From assembly GCA_036924285.1 (NCBI GenBank), contig JAYKYS010000009.1:20874001-20938000 (forward strand): a DNA stretch of 64,000 nucleotides, given 5' to 3'. Position 1 is the stretch's first letter; every line of letters begins with the position of its first letter. Positions 46,434 to 55,428 of this stretch are shown here, piece by piece. Source of the stretch: Asterella californica (Eukaryota > Streptophyta > Marchantiopsida > Marchantiales > Aytoniaceae). A program made the position numbers and the translations under genes. The notes beneath the pieces were generated by a model that had not been told where the DNA came from, made no database searches, and saw nothing but the letters and a program-made list of their open reading frames with translations.

Positions 46434-47575
46434 GACGAGAGCTGCTCGTAAGTTCTCTTTCTCCTCCTTCCTCGGCCGAAGTGCATCGTCTGCACCAACT
46501 CCGCGAGATTCATCTTCCGACCGACAACTTCCTCATACGTTCCTCGGTTCCCTTCTAAGCTATACAGCAAGGGTGCGACCACCTCCTGGATGTACTTCGC
46601 CGAAGAAGTAAGTTGTTCAATCTCTCCTATCGTCGATAGAGAAAGAGTAGTCTTCGGTGTGGTGTCCATGCTCTTCTCTGTCCGAGGAGTGTCTCCTTCA
46701 TCAGCTTCCTCAATCACTTCTTCGTCCACTGGTTCATCGTCGGCGCGGACTGTCCTCGTCATCTTCATCTTCTTCCGCGACTTCTGTACAGACCTCGGCG
46801 TCTCTTCCAACGGCTTCTTCCTTCCACTCCTGCGGATCGGAGGAGATACCTCGACTACATCTTCGTCTTCTTCCGGAGTTACCTCTTCGGTCGCCTTCTC
46901 TGGAGCTGGCGTTGAAGTCGATGCCTCGTTCTTCTTCGTGACCTCCATTGCTACTTCGGCTTGTGCTCCTTCGGCCTCGACTTCGTTGAAGAACCTCTCG
47001 AGTTGTACATCTCGTGCTGGAGTCTGTACCACCTGAAATTCATCTTCCTCGGCAGCTGCGGTAAAGCCCAACTTCGTCTGCTGTTCATCCGACAGCAGTC
47101 CCATCCCCATATAGAACACCGATACAAATGGTCCTATGTACGCCAAGTCATTCGCATTCCATAGCTTCAGCACATGTCGATGGAAGATCCTCGTCCAATG
47201 TGCTCTTCGTCCGGCGAAGAGCTGCTCGATGAAGTTGATTTGCCAGTTCGACATGTATGTCGTTCTTCGTGGTCTGAAGATCGCCATAATCGCATCGGCT
47301 ACTTCTCTCTTCTTCGGATCGCAGTAATCACTCGTTCGGTAGCCGTTCCTCCCTAGAGGTAACTCCCTGAAGAGATTCGGGAAGTTCTTCACTGCTTCGG
47401 GCGAAGCAGCGGCAGATGTGGTGTCAAACAGAAGATCACCTTCCCGACCTGCATCGTCAGTTCCCAAGACAGCGGACCAGTGAGCTTCGGTCCAGTTACA
47501 TGGTCGTCCATAGTGATCATCGGCCGGATGCTGCTTGCAGACCTTCAACTCGTGCACCAATTTGGAGGAGACCAT
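46430..47575 (-). CDS. LTR-encoded protein, 381 aa (3' LTR copy)
   Basis: The protein has three parts. Residues 1-175 look globular with many aromatic residues (NWTEAHWSAVLG, FPNLFRELPLGRNGY, MSNWQINFIEQLFAG, IGPFVSVFYMGMGLL). Residues 176-310 are acidic and disordered with a basic patch (IRRSGRKKPLEETPRSVQKS, KKMKM) that could be a nuclear localisation signal. Residues 311-381 are helical and end GRGRRRKRTYEQL. The frame is open upstream of the ATG except for one TGA two codons before it (47,579-47,581); an upstream ATG at 47,704 would add 43 codons ending FLLLPW. I do not recognise the family. Both LTR copies are intact. Confidence 0.75.
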   Translation of the reverse strand: MVSSKLVHELKVCKQHPADDHYGRPCNWTEAHWSAVLGTDDAGREGDLLFDTTSAAASPEAVKNFPNLFRELPLGRNGYRTSDYCDPKKREVADAIMAIFRPRRTTYMSNWQINFIEQLFAGRRAHWTRIFHRHVLKLWNANDLAYIGPFVSVFYMGMGLLSDEQQTKLGFTAAAEEDEFQVVQTPARDVQLERFFNEVEAEGAQAEVAMEVTKKNEASTSTPAPEKATEEVTPEEDEDVVEVSPPIRRSGRKKPLEETPRSVQKSRKKMKMTRTVRADDEPVDEEVIEEADEGDTPRTEKSMDTTPKTTLSLSTIGEIEQLTSSAKYIQEVVAPLLYSLEGNRGTYEEVVGRKMNLAELVQTMHFGRGRRRKRTYEQLSS

Positions 47576-47712
47576 CCCTCACCAAGGAAGTAAGAGGAAC
47601 GCTAGTCCCATTTCCTCAAGCTCCTTCTCATAGCGACGAAGTGCCGTTCGATTCACTTCAAAGGATCGGAGCCTCGGCGACTTAGCCGTCTGCATCCCTC
47701 GCATCTCTAGGA

Positions 47713-47991
47713 TCACTGCGACGATCTTCGCCACAAACGGATTCTTCGCTGCAATTCCTTCCTCGCCCGTAATTGAGTTCTTCCTCGCAATTTGGCTTCC
47801 TCGCCAGTCACTCGCAAATTGGCTACCTTGCTAGTCACTCGCAAATTGGCTTCCTCGCCAGTCACTGATGTACTTCGGCGTTCAGAAAATGCGGCTCGCT
47901 GCGCCCTGCTATCGCTCGCTCTGGGAATAGTAAAAGAGTAAAGTAAATGTCTTGTTACCTGGCTTATATCCCGCGATAGGTTTTCCTGCAC
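47713..47991 (-). other. 92-codon open frame over the LTR minisatellite (3' LTR copy)
   Basis: The frame opens at a GTG without an ATG and encodes tandem VTGEEANLR-like units. All three frames are open across the repeat because its 27-bp unit lacks stops, so this is probably not a separate gene. It differs from the 5' LTR copy at three residues, reflecting three of the four LTR differences. Confidence 0.4.
47788..47868. repeat. 27-bp minisatellite, three units (3' LTR)
   Basis: CGCAAATTGGCTTCCTCGCC plus AGTCACT repeated about three times; same array at 57,320-57,400. Confidence 0.75.
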
Positions 47992-48296
47992 GTGCCGAAG
48001 TTAGGGTTTTCCTCTTGACGACTGACATTCTTCAGTCTGCTGTAACTTCGTCATTCGGTCTCCGATTGCCTCGCACAACATACCGTTAGAAAGGTCTTCA
48101 CCCGAGGAATTCATCTATGAGGAAATCGTCTTTCAGTGTCTCCATAGATTCGATAAATTCCTCCAGAACTGAGGTTCTTCACTAAACTTCTAATTAACAC
48201 TATTCTATTCATATCGTTTATCTTCTATCATCTATTCTGCTTATTTACTTTACAACTAATCAATTAATTAACAAAACGAAAAACCAAGGCTTCACA

Positions 48297-48310
48297 TACT
48301 CCCCCTCTCA
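48297..48310 (-). other. Polypurine tract of the young element
   Basis: On the minus strand TGAGAGGGGGAGTA directly precedes the 3' LTR (TGTGAAGCC). It marks plus-strand DNA priming. Confidence 0.75.
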
Positions 48311-48334
48311 ATTGTGAAGCGACCCCGCGAACAC

Positions 48335-49546
48335 TTAAGAGTAGTATCTCTTGATTCTCCACCCATTGACTCGAGTGGCTAACAATGTCCCATCGAGTTC
48401 TTCCAACTGAACCGAACCATTACTATAACGACGCGTTATTTTGTAAGGGCCCATCCAACGTAAGTGTAACTTCCCTGGAAATTTGGCGCACCTACTGTCA
48501 TACAGCAGTACTAAATCACCATCCTTGATGTCCACTTTACGGATCTTCTTATCGTGCTTCTCTTTCCGCTTCATTTGAATGATCTCCGTTAGTCGTTTAG
48601 ACTCTTCACGGTCTTCCTCAAGTGTCATCAGACTCTTAAGTCGTAACAGTTGACTCTCCTCCACTGACAGTCTATCTTCAGACAGGATTCTGTAAGTAGG
48701 CACATCAAATTCAACTCGCATAATCGGTGTCATACCATATGTTAGGAAAAAGGGGGTTTGTCGAGTTGTGATCTTCTCTGCATTCCGAAATGCCCATAAG
48801 ACAGCCGGTAACTTTGTATCCCAATCATATGCATGATTCACTGTCACCTTGTTCAGAATCTTGCACAACACTCCGTTAGACTTCTCCGTCAATCCATTAG
48901 CTTTTGGATTGTAGGGTGTTGTCTTCCGGTGTTTTATACCAAAGTAATTTGTCAGTTCCTCTATCATCTTGTTCAAAAAATGTGTACCTCGGTCACTTAC
49001 CAACTCCAGTGGGCATCCATATCGAGTAATGATCTGTTTGTACAGAAACTCAGCCACAGTGGCTGCGTCATCTTTCTTGGTAGCTGCTGCTTCAACCATC
49101 TTCGTTGCATAATCAGTAGCTATCAGAATGTACCTTCTTCTAGTGCGGCGTGTTGCAGGTTGTATAGGTCCTACAAAATCAATCCCCCACTTCTCGAATG
49201 GTGCTAATGGAAGTATCGGATGTAACGGCCACTGAGTGGTTGGCGTAGGCTTACCCACTCGTTGACAGTTATCACACTTCTTGATGATCTCCTGAACATC
49301 TTTGTACATCGTTGGCCACCAGTATCCAGCTGAAAGGATCTTCTTCACAGTGTTTCTCAGTGCATAGTGTCCACCTGCAGGTTCCGAGTGTAGTGCTCCC
49401 ACCACTTGTGGTATCTCATGCACTTCCAGACATCTTCGAAGTTCTTCATCAGGCCCTCTTTTGAACAATATCCCGTTCTTCATCTCGTAGGGTCCCGCCT
49501 GATGTATGAAGACTGTTCGCTGTTCAGCATCCATTTCTTCTGGGCA
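48335..49546 (-). CDS. Integrase of the young element
   Basis: Continues in frame with RNase H after a TAG at 49,547-49,549. The zinc domain is visible as GGHYALRNTVKK and CDNCQRVGKP. The catalytic core has GIDFVGPIQPATRR (first Asp), SDRGTHFLNK (second Asp) and YNPKANGLTEKSNGV (Glu), the DD35E arrangement. The tail carries LRWMGPYKITRRY, the GPY/F module, and ends at RVNGWRIKRYYS with no chromodomain. The enzyme joins element cDNA to target DNA. The frame is uninterrupted over about 400 codons. Confidence 0.92.
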   Translation of the reverse strand, partial: CPEEMDAEQRTVFIHQAGPYEMKNGILFKRGPDEELRRCLEVHEIPQVVGALHSEPAGGHYALRNTVKKILSAGYWWPTMYKDVQEIIKKCDNCQRVGKPTPTTQWPLHPILPLAPFEKWGIDFVGPIQPATRRTRRRYILIATDYATKMVEAAATKKDDAATVAEFLYKQIITRYGCPLELVSDRGTHFLNKMIEELTNYFGIKHRKTTPYNPKANGLTEKSNGVLCKILNKVTVNHAYDWDTKLPAVLWAFRNAEKITTRQTPFFLTYGMTPIMRVEFDVPTYRILSEDRLSVEESQLLRLKSLMTLEEDREESKRLTEIIQMKRKEKHDKKIRKVDIKDGDLVLLYDSRCAKFPGKLHLRWMGPYKITRRYSNGSVQLEELDGTLLATRVNGWRIKRYYS

Positions 49547-50389
49547 CTACAAAGTCTGTAAATATTTGTACAGATCATAGTACTTCATAGCAGGTGCTAC
49601 TGTCAGCTGAAACAATTCCTCATCTGGAAAGTCGTCTGCCACTGTATCCACTCGTTCTCCCGTTCTCAGTCGAGACAAGTAATCAGCATTCTCATGATGA
49701 ATCCCTTGTCTCGTCTGAACTGTGAAAGTAAACTCTTGAAGTAACAACATCCATCTTGCTATACGCCCTGACAAGTCTGATTTCTGTACTAGATGCTTCA
49801 ATGCATAATGATCCACGTGAAAAACAAACTCATAGCCAAGAAGGTAATGTCTGAACTTCTTTACTGAGTACACCATTCCCAACGCTTCACGTTCAATAGT
49901 GGTGTAGTTCTTTTCTGCTGCTGAAAGTTGTCTACTCGCATAGTAGATTGGGTGGTCTCTCTTCTCATCATCCTTCTGACTGAGCACTACTCCAATAGCA
50001 AACGCAGAAGTGTCTACATACACTTGAAAAGGTCTTTCCCAGTCTGGTGGTCGCATGACAGGTGCTTCTGCCAACTTCTTCTTCAGCGTCTCAAACGCCT
50101 CATGCTGTTTCTCGTGCCAATGGTACTCTGTCGTCTTCTTCAGCAATTCTGTCAGTGGCGCAGCAAGTATGGCGTAGTCTTTGATGAACCTTCTGTAATA
50201 TCCAACATGTCCTAGGAAGGCTCTCAACTCGTTGATGTCAGTAGGGGGTTGCAGGGAGAGTATTACTCGAACTTTCTCTACATCTACTTCTATGCCTCGG
50301 CATGATACTCTATGTCCAAGAAGTATTCCTTCAGTCATCACGAAGAAACACTTCTCAGGATGTAATGCAAGTCTGGCTTCCCTACACTT
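49547..50389 (-). CDS. RT connection and RNase H of the young element
   Basis: Begins after the TAG at 50,390-50,392 in the same frame as RT. It contains LRAFLGHVGYYRRFIKDYA (RT thumb) and FQVYVDTSAFAIGVVLSQ (first RNase H Asp). TTIEREALGMVYSVKKFRHY (Glu) and FHVDHYALKHLV (Asp) follow, with the end signature HHENADYLSRL. These catalytic residues all appear present. It is closed by a TAG at 49,547-49,549 that separates it from integrase. Confidence 0.9.
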   Translation of the reverse strand, partial: KCREARLALHPEKCFFVMTEGILLGHRVSCRGIEVDVEKVRVILSLQPPTDINELRAFLGHVGYYRRFIKDYAILAAPLTELLKKTTEYHWHEKQHEAFETLKKKLAEAPVMRPPDWERPFQVYVDTSAFAIGVVLSQKDDEKRDHPIYYASRQLSAAEKNYTTIEREALGMVYSVKKFRHYLLGYEFVFHVDHYALKHLVQKSDLSGRIARWMLLLQEFTFTVQTRQGIHHENADYLSRLRTGERVDTVADDFPDEELFQLTVAPAMKYYDLYKYLQTL

Positions 50390-51175
50390 CTAAAAGGTTT
50401 TGGCTAAACACGCTGCATGTTCTTCACGTGTGCCAAAAACACAAAAATCATCTCTAAAAATCTCTAAAAATTTTCGCAAATAATCTTGAAAGATTGAGGT
50501 CATCATCCTCTGAAAGGTAGCTGGTGCATTGCATAGTCCAAAAGGCATCTTGTGATAAGCATAAGTGCCCCAATCTGTAGTAAAGGTAGTCTTGTCCTTA
50601 TCTTGCTCTCTTATGGACACTTGATTGTACCCTGAAAACCCATCCAGAAAGGTGTAACATTCCTTTCCAGATACATGATCCAAAATGGTATCAGTAAAAG
50701 GTAAAGGGTGATGATCCTTCTTGGTTGCTGCATTCAGCTTTCTGAAATCTTGACAGACTCTTATCTTTCCTGTTTGCTTCTTGGGTACGACTACTATGGG
50801 TGCTACCCATTCGCTGCTTAACACATGAAAAATAATACCTGCCTTTAGGTACTTGTCTATCTCATCTTTAACCATCAAAGAGTATTTTGGGTTGAGTCGG
50901 TATTGCCTCTGTCGTACAGGTACTGATCTTTCAATGAGGTCGATACGATGTTCTCCCCACTGTGCAGGTATCCCTTTCATGTCCTCCACAGTCCAGGCGA
51001 AGACATCTTGATAATGGATCAGCATCTGACGATACACTTCCAACTCTTCTCCTTGTACCACAACAGAAATCTTTAGGCTCTTACCTTCGCTTATTAGTAG
51101 GTCTTGGGATGCTCCTGGAAGGACTATACCGTCTGTATGACTGGTCTCTGCACTCCCGTGACCTAGCTGTGATTG
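50390..51175 (-). CDS. Reverse transcriptase of the young element
   Basis: Opens after a TAG at 51,176-51,178; the first ATG-like start is not needed if it is part of a polyprotein. Motifs in order are RVCQDFRKLNAATKKDHHPLP, FLDGFSGYNQV (first catalytic Asp), KMPFGLCNAPATFQRMM and EIFRDDFCVFG. The last is the YxDD box in the F-x-DD form common in Tat/Athila elements, with Arg at x. A TAG right after CLAKTF (50,390-50,392) interrupts the frame where the next codons continue KCREARLALHPEKC. Confidence 0.9.
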   Translation of the reverse strand, partial: QSQLGHGSAETSHTDGIVLPGASQDLLISEGKSLKISVVVQGEELEVYRQMLIHYQDVFAWTVEDMKGIPAQWGEHRIDLIERSVPVRQRQYRLNPKYSLMVKDEIDKYLKAGIIFHVLSSEWVAPIVVVPKKQTGKIRVCQDFRKLNAATKKDHHPLPFTDTILDHVSGKECYTFLDGFSGYNQVSIREQDKDKTTFTTDWGTYAYHKMPFGLCNAPATFQRMMTSIFQDYLRKFLEIFRDDFCVFGTREEHAACLAKTF

Positions 51176-51346
51176 CTATTTGGCCTCGTTCATATCTTCT
51201 TCTTCATCAATTTCATAGCACTGTAGATAGTTGACCATCGAATAAGGGTCTCCTTTCCTTTCTCCTGCGCTGCTTGTTGATGAATCAGATCCTGAAGTGT
51301 AACCTTCATCAGTCGACTCTGTTTCGCCCTGATGTGTTATCTTCTT

Positions 51347-51840
51347 CTAGGAAATCATCACAGCCTTATTAGTTGGTTTCTGTGGATCTTTGAACTGTAA
51401 ACGGTGCCGGTACCAGTCTGTTAGTACCTTGGCACCATACAACCATGGCCTCCCAATCAAAATTTGATAACCAGACTTAACCAAAGGGCGCAGCACAACA
51501 TAAGTAAGTTTAAAAGAAATTCCGCCTATTAAGGTGGGGATGTTGCGCAGTAGCCCAAGTGGTCGTCTTCTCGTTTGATCTGCCAGCCGTAACACCCGCT
51601 GAGTTTCTTCAAACTTGCTGAAACCCAACGCGTGTGCCATGTCTTCTGTCATTATGTTGACTCCTGATCCAGAGTCAATTGGCACTTTCCTAATTACACA
51701 ACCTGCAACCTCTACTTCCACTTCTGGAGATCCCAGGTCTTCTGCCTCGATGTGAAACAGAGAAGGTAACTTTGATCTTCTTGCTTTAGTGGGTTTCTTC
51801 AGTGCTTGAAGTAACAATTTTCTGTAAATTTTGTTATCTT
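51347..51840 (-). CDS. Aspartic protease of the young element
   Basis: The frame carries VEVEVAGCVIRKVPIDSGSGVN, with the DSGS active site, and YQILIGRPWLYGAKV, the conserved Ile-Leu-Gly-Arg-x-Trp segment of Gypsy proteases. It is in a different frame from the upstream gag ORF; the change must occur within a few bases around 51,844. A TAG at 51,347-51,349 follows MIS, and after an acidic linker another TAG (51,176) precedes RT. The enzyme would release gag and pol products. Confidence 0.85.
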
Positions 51841-51843
51841 CAA

Positions 51844-52872
51844 TCAGTTAGCCTTCTGTGTTTCTAGATCAGCTACCACATCATAGTGTGGTACCGCCAC
51901 AGGTTCTTTCTTCACAGGTTCCGGTCGACTGTGCTTCTTCGGAACCTCCTCGTTCTTGGCTGCAGTCTTGTCTTCAGTGGCCGAAGTACGGAAAATCTTG
52001 GGTACGGACGAAGTTGATTGTTCTGGTACTTCGGCCGAAGTTGTATCAGCTTTTCTTGCCGAAGTTCCTGCTCGTAGTAACTCCTTCTTCAGGAGTTCGC
52101 GGACTTCATCCGTAATGTCAACTGGTAGTCTCGGAGGATTTACGTTCTTTAGTATTTCTTCTTCCTCTTCCTCAGTTTCCTCCTCAACTATCTTCTTCTT
52201 GGCTTTATCCTTTGCCTTCTTCTGCTTCTTCAACTCTTTCTTCGATTGAGTTTTTAGAGGTGCTTCTTCCACCTTCCTCTTAGATTTGAAAGAGCTTCTG
52301 GTGTCCACTTTGCAAACCCAAGTTTCTTCTGGTGGCCATCCTTCATCTCCAGCGGCTTTCCATTCTTCCAAGTCCACCTTGTGCAGTTGTGCTTCCGCAG
52401 GACGGTCTGTTTTGGGATCAAAGCGAACCCCTCTCTTCTCTGCGGGTGGGTTAGTACAATCTGCTGTGGCATGTCCTGGCTGATGACACCTTCCACAAAG
52501 TGCTACATATCCCATCGATTTCTTTGGGTGAGGGCAGTTTGGTGACCAATGTTCCAAACTGCCACAATTAAAACAAGACCCATGGGGTGGTGGTTTATTT
52601 GCTCCTGGCGGACTCATCAAACGTTTCTGAGATACATTCAGGGCCCTCTCTTTTGGTGCAAACCTTTGAATTGGTATGGGTTGAATTGGAGTAATTGCTG
52701 GCTGTGTTGGGGGTGGATTCGTTAATACTCCATATACTTCGTCCGGAGTTTCCACAAAGAATGAGCTATAATATGATTCGAATGCTGGTGCCCATTCAAG
52801 TGATTGTGCCTGAAATGTTCTATTGTTCTTACATTCCGTATTAGCATGTCCTGATTTCCCGCATGTCGTACA
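51844..52872 (-). CDS. gag nucleocapsid region with zinc knuckles, young element
   Basis: The open frame starts just after a TGA (52,873-52,875). It contains three CX2CX4HX4C knuckles: CTTCGKSGHANTEC immediately after the stop, CFNCGSLEHWSPNC, and CGRCHQPGHATADC. Next come a Lys/Glu-rich region (EETEEEEEEILKN) and a Ser/Thr tail. Zinc knuckles bind element RNA during packaging. The upstream part of gag is in another frame up to about 53,060, so at least one frame change and one stop separate it from capsid. Confidence 0.85.
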   Translation of the reverse strand, partial: CTTCGKSGHANTECKNNRTFQAQSLEWAPAFESYYSSFFVETPDEVYGVLTNPPPTQPAITPIQPIPIQRFAPKERALNVSQKRLMSPPGANKPPPHGSCFNCGSLEHWSPNCPHPKKSMGYVALCGRCHQPGHATADCTNPPAEKRGVRFDPKTDRPAEAQLHKVDLEEWKAAGDEGWPPEETWVCKVDTRSSFKSKRKVEEAPLKTQSKKELKKQKKAKDKAKKKIVEEETEEEEEEILKNVNPPRLPVDITDEVRELLKKELLRAGTSARKADTTSAEVPEQSTSSVPKIFRTSATEDKTAAKNEEVPKKHSRPEPVKKEPVAVPHYDVVADLETQKAN

Positions 52873-52958
52873 TCATAAGCTTGGACGGGATGTAGCAGGT
52901 GATTTTCTCCCTTCAGGAGATCGTACCATCTGCACTTTCAAGTCTGCAAACCCTTTTA

Positions 52959-54536
52959 TCATCTCCTCCATAAGTTGATTACTATCCCCTCTTGCCTTGC
53001 TCTTCTTTTCCTTCGAGCTTTTCTTTTTCTTGGACGAAGAACGCGTTTCATTCTTCGTTCTTCTTCGCTCGAAGAAGATGAGCTCGCCGATGAAGACTCT
53101 TCGGCTTCGGCCAAAAAAGACTCATTGTCAGAAGATTCGTCGGAGGAAGAGGGTTCTCTGCGGCTCTTCTTGTGCTTCTTCCTTCGAGTCGATTTCTCTT
53201 CCTTCTTCTCCTTCTTTTTTTTCTTCCCTTTCTTCTTCCCTTTTATCCATCTTCCTTTACTTCCGAGGGTGGATGCTTCAAATGCTTCTGCTGAGGCAAC
53301 AACCTCTTCAATGGCGTCCATCTTTCCTCGACGACACCCGATTTCAATCTCAATCGGTAAGCCTGTAACTAGCCATTCTGTGGCTTGATCCATAGAGTAT
53401 GGGTTGGCTGTACCCATTCTCGGAATTCTGTCCAGTAGATTATAAAATCTTTGGATACAGTCTTTTAGGCTCTCTTTCTTTCCTCTGACCAGTCTGGTCA
53501 GCTTTCCCAAAACTTGACGATTGTACCCAATTTCCCGGAACCGCTCTAAGAACTTTGTCTTCAGCTTGTCCCAAGTATCGATGTCTCCTGGTATTCTATT
53601 TGCATGATTGTACCAGCTGCGTGCTCTCTTCCTCAGAAGACTTGGAAAGATTCGTAGACGATCTGGTTCAGCATCTTCCTTATTAGTGACAGATACAAAT
53701 TCAAACAGTTTAATGTAAGCATCTGCATCCTCATCGTCATCTGAAGATCCTCCTCTGAACTTTGGATAACCATGTTTCGTGATAGGTTGGCCTGCCATAC
53801 TTCGAACAAAAGGAGCCCTTGGAACTTGAGTTGCTATCTTGGCAGGAACTGGAATCGGCGCTGGTACTGCAGCTTGAACGAGGACAGCAGGGGCAATACC
53901 CGCAGCAGCAGCTGCTTGGGCTTGTCTCTTCTTGAATATTGACGGTCCTGTGGTTGCCTGTAAGTAAGGAGCAGCGCTGTCCTTCTGAGTCACTGGAGTT
54001 AACGAAAGGATTTCTCGCACCAGTGCTTGAGGAATAAGTTCATGCGCCTGTAAAAGTTCCACTAAGGTAGTAACAGCTTCTACTGCCTTAGTTGCAGCTT
54101 CTTCATTCGAAGAAGTAAACTGATCTTGATCTGCAGAAGTACTTCCTACCTCTGGGTCAGGGGTAAACAACTGCAGATATAAAACAGTATTGACTTCGGG
54201 GAAAGGTTTCCACCCTACTTCACTTTCTGGATGTTCGTTCTCAGCACTTAGCCGAGTGGTAACTTCTTCGAAGTCAAGTTCTCTTTGAGCAGATTCGAAA
54301 GGGGTTGGAGGTAATGACTTTGGTGTCCGGGGTGAACTTGATTCACCAAGGCTTGGTTCCTTCCTCTTCCATTCTTTTGAGTTAGGTGTTCTCCAACCTC
54401 GTTCTCTCTTCTTATGCTCTTCTTTCAACCGACGAGCTTCTTCCAGAATCTGTTCTCGATATTCTGCTCGTCTTTCTCGCCTCTTGTCTCTCTCAGATTG
54501 CACGTTTCCAGGAGGATCAGGCTTGCCCGTCGACAT
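52959..54536 (-). CDS. gag capsid region of the young element
   Basis: From the ATG at 54,536 (the frame is open to a GTG at 54,560), the protein starts with a charged helix (RDKRRERRAEYREQILEEAR), then Pro/Thr-rich sequence. The capsid-like domain reads KFRGGSSDDDEDADAYIKLF, SLLRKRARSWYNHAN, FLERFREIGYNRQVLGKLTR and CIQRFYNLLDRIPRMG, the usual retrotransposon gag fold signature. The C-terminus is Ser/Glu- and Lys/Arg-rich. Its frame ends at 52,959 in GIVINLWRR, but the neighbouring frame from about 53,060 continues sensibly with GDSNQLMEEMIKGFADLK into the zinc knuckles, so a one-base shift lies near 53,050-53,075. Confidence 0.88.
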   Translation of the reverse strand: MSTGKPDPPGNVQSERDKRRERRAEYREQILEEARRLKEEHKKRERGWRTPNSKEWKRKEPSLGESSSPRTPKSLPPTPFESAQRELDFEEVTTRLSAENEHPESEVGWKPFPEVNTVLYLQLFTPDPEVGSTSADQDQFTSSNEEAATKAVEAVTTLVELLQAHELIPQALVREILSLTPVTQKDSAAPYLQATTGPSIFKKRQAQAAAAAGIAPAVLVQAAVPAPIPVPAKIATQVPRAPFVRSMAGQPITKHGYPKFRGGSSDDDEDADAYIKLFEFVSVTNKEDAEPDRLRIFPSLLRKRARSWYNHANRIPGDIDTWDKLKTKFLERFREIGYNRQVLGKLTRLVRGKKESLKDCIQRFYNLLDRIPRMGTANPYSMDQATEWLVTGLPIEIEIGCRRGKMDAIEEVVASAEAFEASTLGSKGRWIKGKKKGKKKKKEKKEEKSTRRKKHKKSRREPSSSDESSDNESFLAEAEESSSASSSSSSEEERRMKRVLRPRKRKARRKRRARQEGIVINLWRR

Positions 54537-54587
54537 ACATGTCTCTAGACTTCTGTTCACTGATCTTGGATAATTTCAGCATTCGCA

Positions 54588-54605
54588 TCCCCGGCAGCGG
54601 CGCCA
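54588..54605 (-). other. Primer binding site, tRNA-Asp type
   Basis: TGGCGCCGCTGCCGGGGA on the minus strand, 21 bases inside the 5' LTR. It resembles the tRNA-Asp primer site (TGGCGCCGTTGCCGGGGA) used by plant Athila/Tat elements, with one difference. Confidence 0.8.
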
Positions 54606-54752
54606 AAATTTATTCAGTCTTCTATATGTAACACACAAGAAAACCAAAAGATGCTCGAAAGTAGTAATTTAAGGATCGAACCCACAGAGATGCAAGTAAA
54701 GATCATCTAAAAGTAGTAAACACGTGACAAAGGTGATTCTTTATAGTTGTCT

Positions 54753-54758
54753 TTTATT
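54753..54758 (-). terminator. Poly(A) signal in the 5' LTR
   Basis: AATAAA on the minus strand, the counterpart of 45,221-45,226. In the 5' LTR this signal must be bypassed for full-length transcription. Confidence 0.4.
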
Positions 54759-55371
54759 CTCACGGGCAGAAATCAGTCCCGGTAGAGATCAAACTCAGGT
54801 CTATCCAACAAGACAGAGTTGATAATCCTGACAAATAAACATAACAGGTACTGAACAGGTCAGGGACCTCAGAAACAGATGAACAACAGAGAAACAGAGC
54901 CACGGACGGAAATGTCACACGAGGAAGTACTGCTGAAGTGCTACTAGGTAGCCTCTAACACCATAAACGCTAAGTATCTTCACACTAAGTTACTTTCACT
55001 ACTACTGCTCTCGGAAAACTCTGGCGAAGAAGACTCTTCTTCCGCCGAAGTACCAGACTGAACTCCTTCCTAATTGTTCCACCAAAGAACAACTTCTTCC
55101 GAAGTCAGCTTCGCCCAAAAACGTCTCCTTAGGAAACTAACTCCACAGATGCTGGTCTATTCTCAGTCCTCGCCGTAAACGTTCTACTCTGATTTCAAAT
55201 GTCGACAGCAAATTCTTCGGCACTCAGACTAATTCCTACCACAGCAAACTACGATACTTCGTAGGTAAATCCCCGAAGAACACAAAACACTCAATGGCTC
55301 CGCAAACTCAGGAAATAGAAAACTCAAAAATGATAAAACACATAGAGGTTCTGAATACGAACAACACAACG

Positions 55372-55379
55372 CTTATATA
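55372..55379 (-). promoter_or_regulatory. TATA box of the 5' LTR (element promoter)
   Basis: TATATAAG on the minus strand. Transcription from about 30 bases downstream would give genomic RNA that skips the ORFs of the 5' LTR but includes those of the 3' LTR at its end. Confidence 0.6.
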
Positions 55380-55428
55380 CAGATTTTCCCGAAGATGACG
55401 GATCTTCTTCCTAAGAAGTCGGGACTAC

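Larger units (their letters stand above)
45095..48296 (-). repeat. 3' LTR of the young element
   Basis: 3,202 bp. From the minus-strand 5' end it contains a 27-bp minisatellite, ORFs of 381 and 178 codons, a TATA box (about 45,840-45,847) and a poly(A) signal (45,221-45,226). On that layout U3 would be about 2.45 kb, R about 0.6 kb and U5 about 0.1 kb. Differences from the other LTR are seen at 45,178 and in a cluster at about 47,825-47,883. Confidence 0.93.

Noticed and set aside
46590..47036. 148-codon plus-strand frame (and its twin at 56,122-56,568)
   Set aside because: Ser-rich antisense reading of the acidic part of the 381-codon ORF; a codon-bias shadow.
47788..47868. Short regular repeats considered as a CRISPR-like array
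   Set aside because: Units are directly adjacent without spacers, inside a plant LTR; it is a minisatellite.
52975..53388. 137-codon plus-strand ORF
   Set aside because: Antisense to the Lys/Arg- and Ser/Glu-rich gag C-terminus; Phe/Ser-rich shadow.
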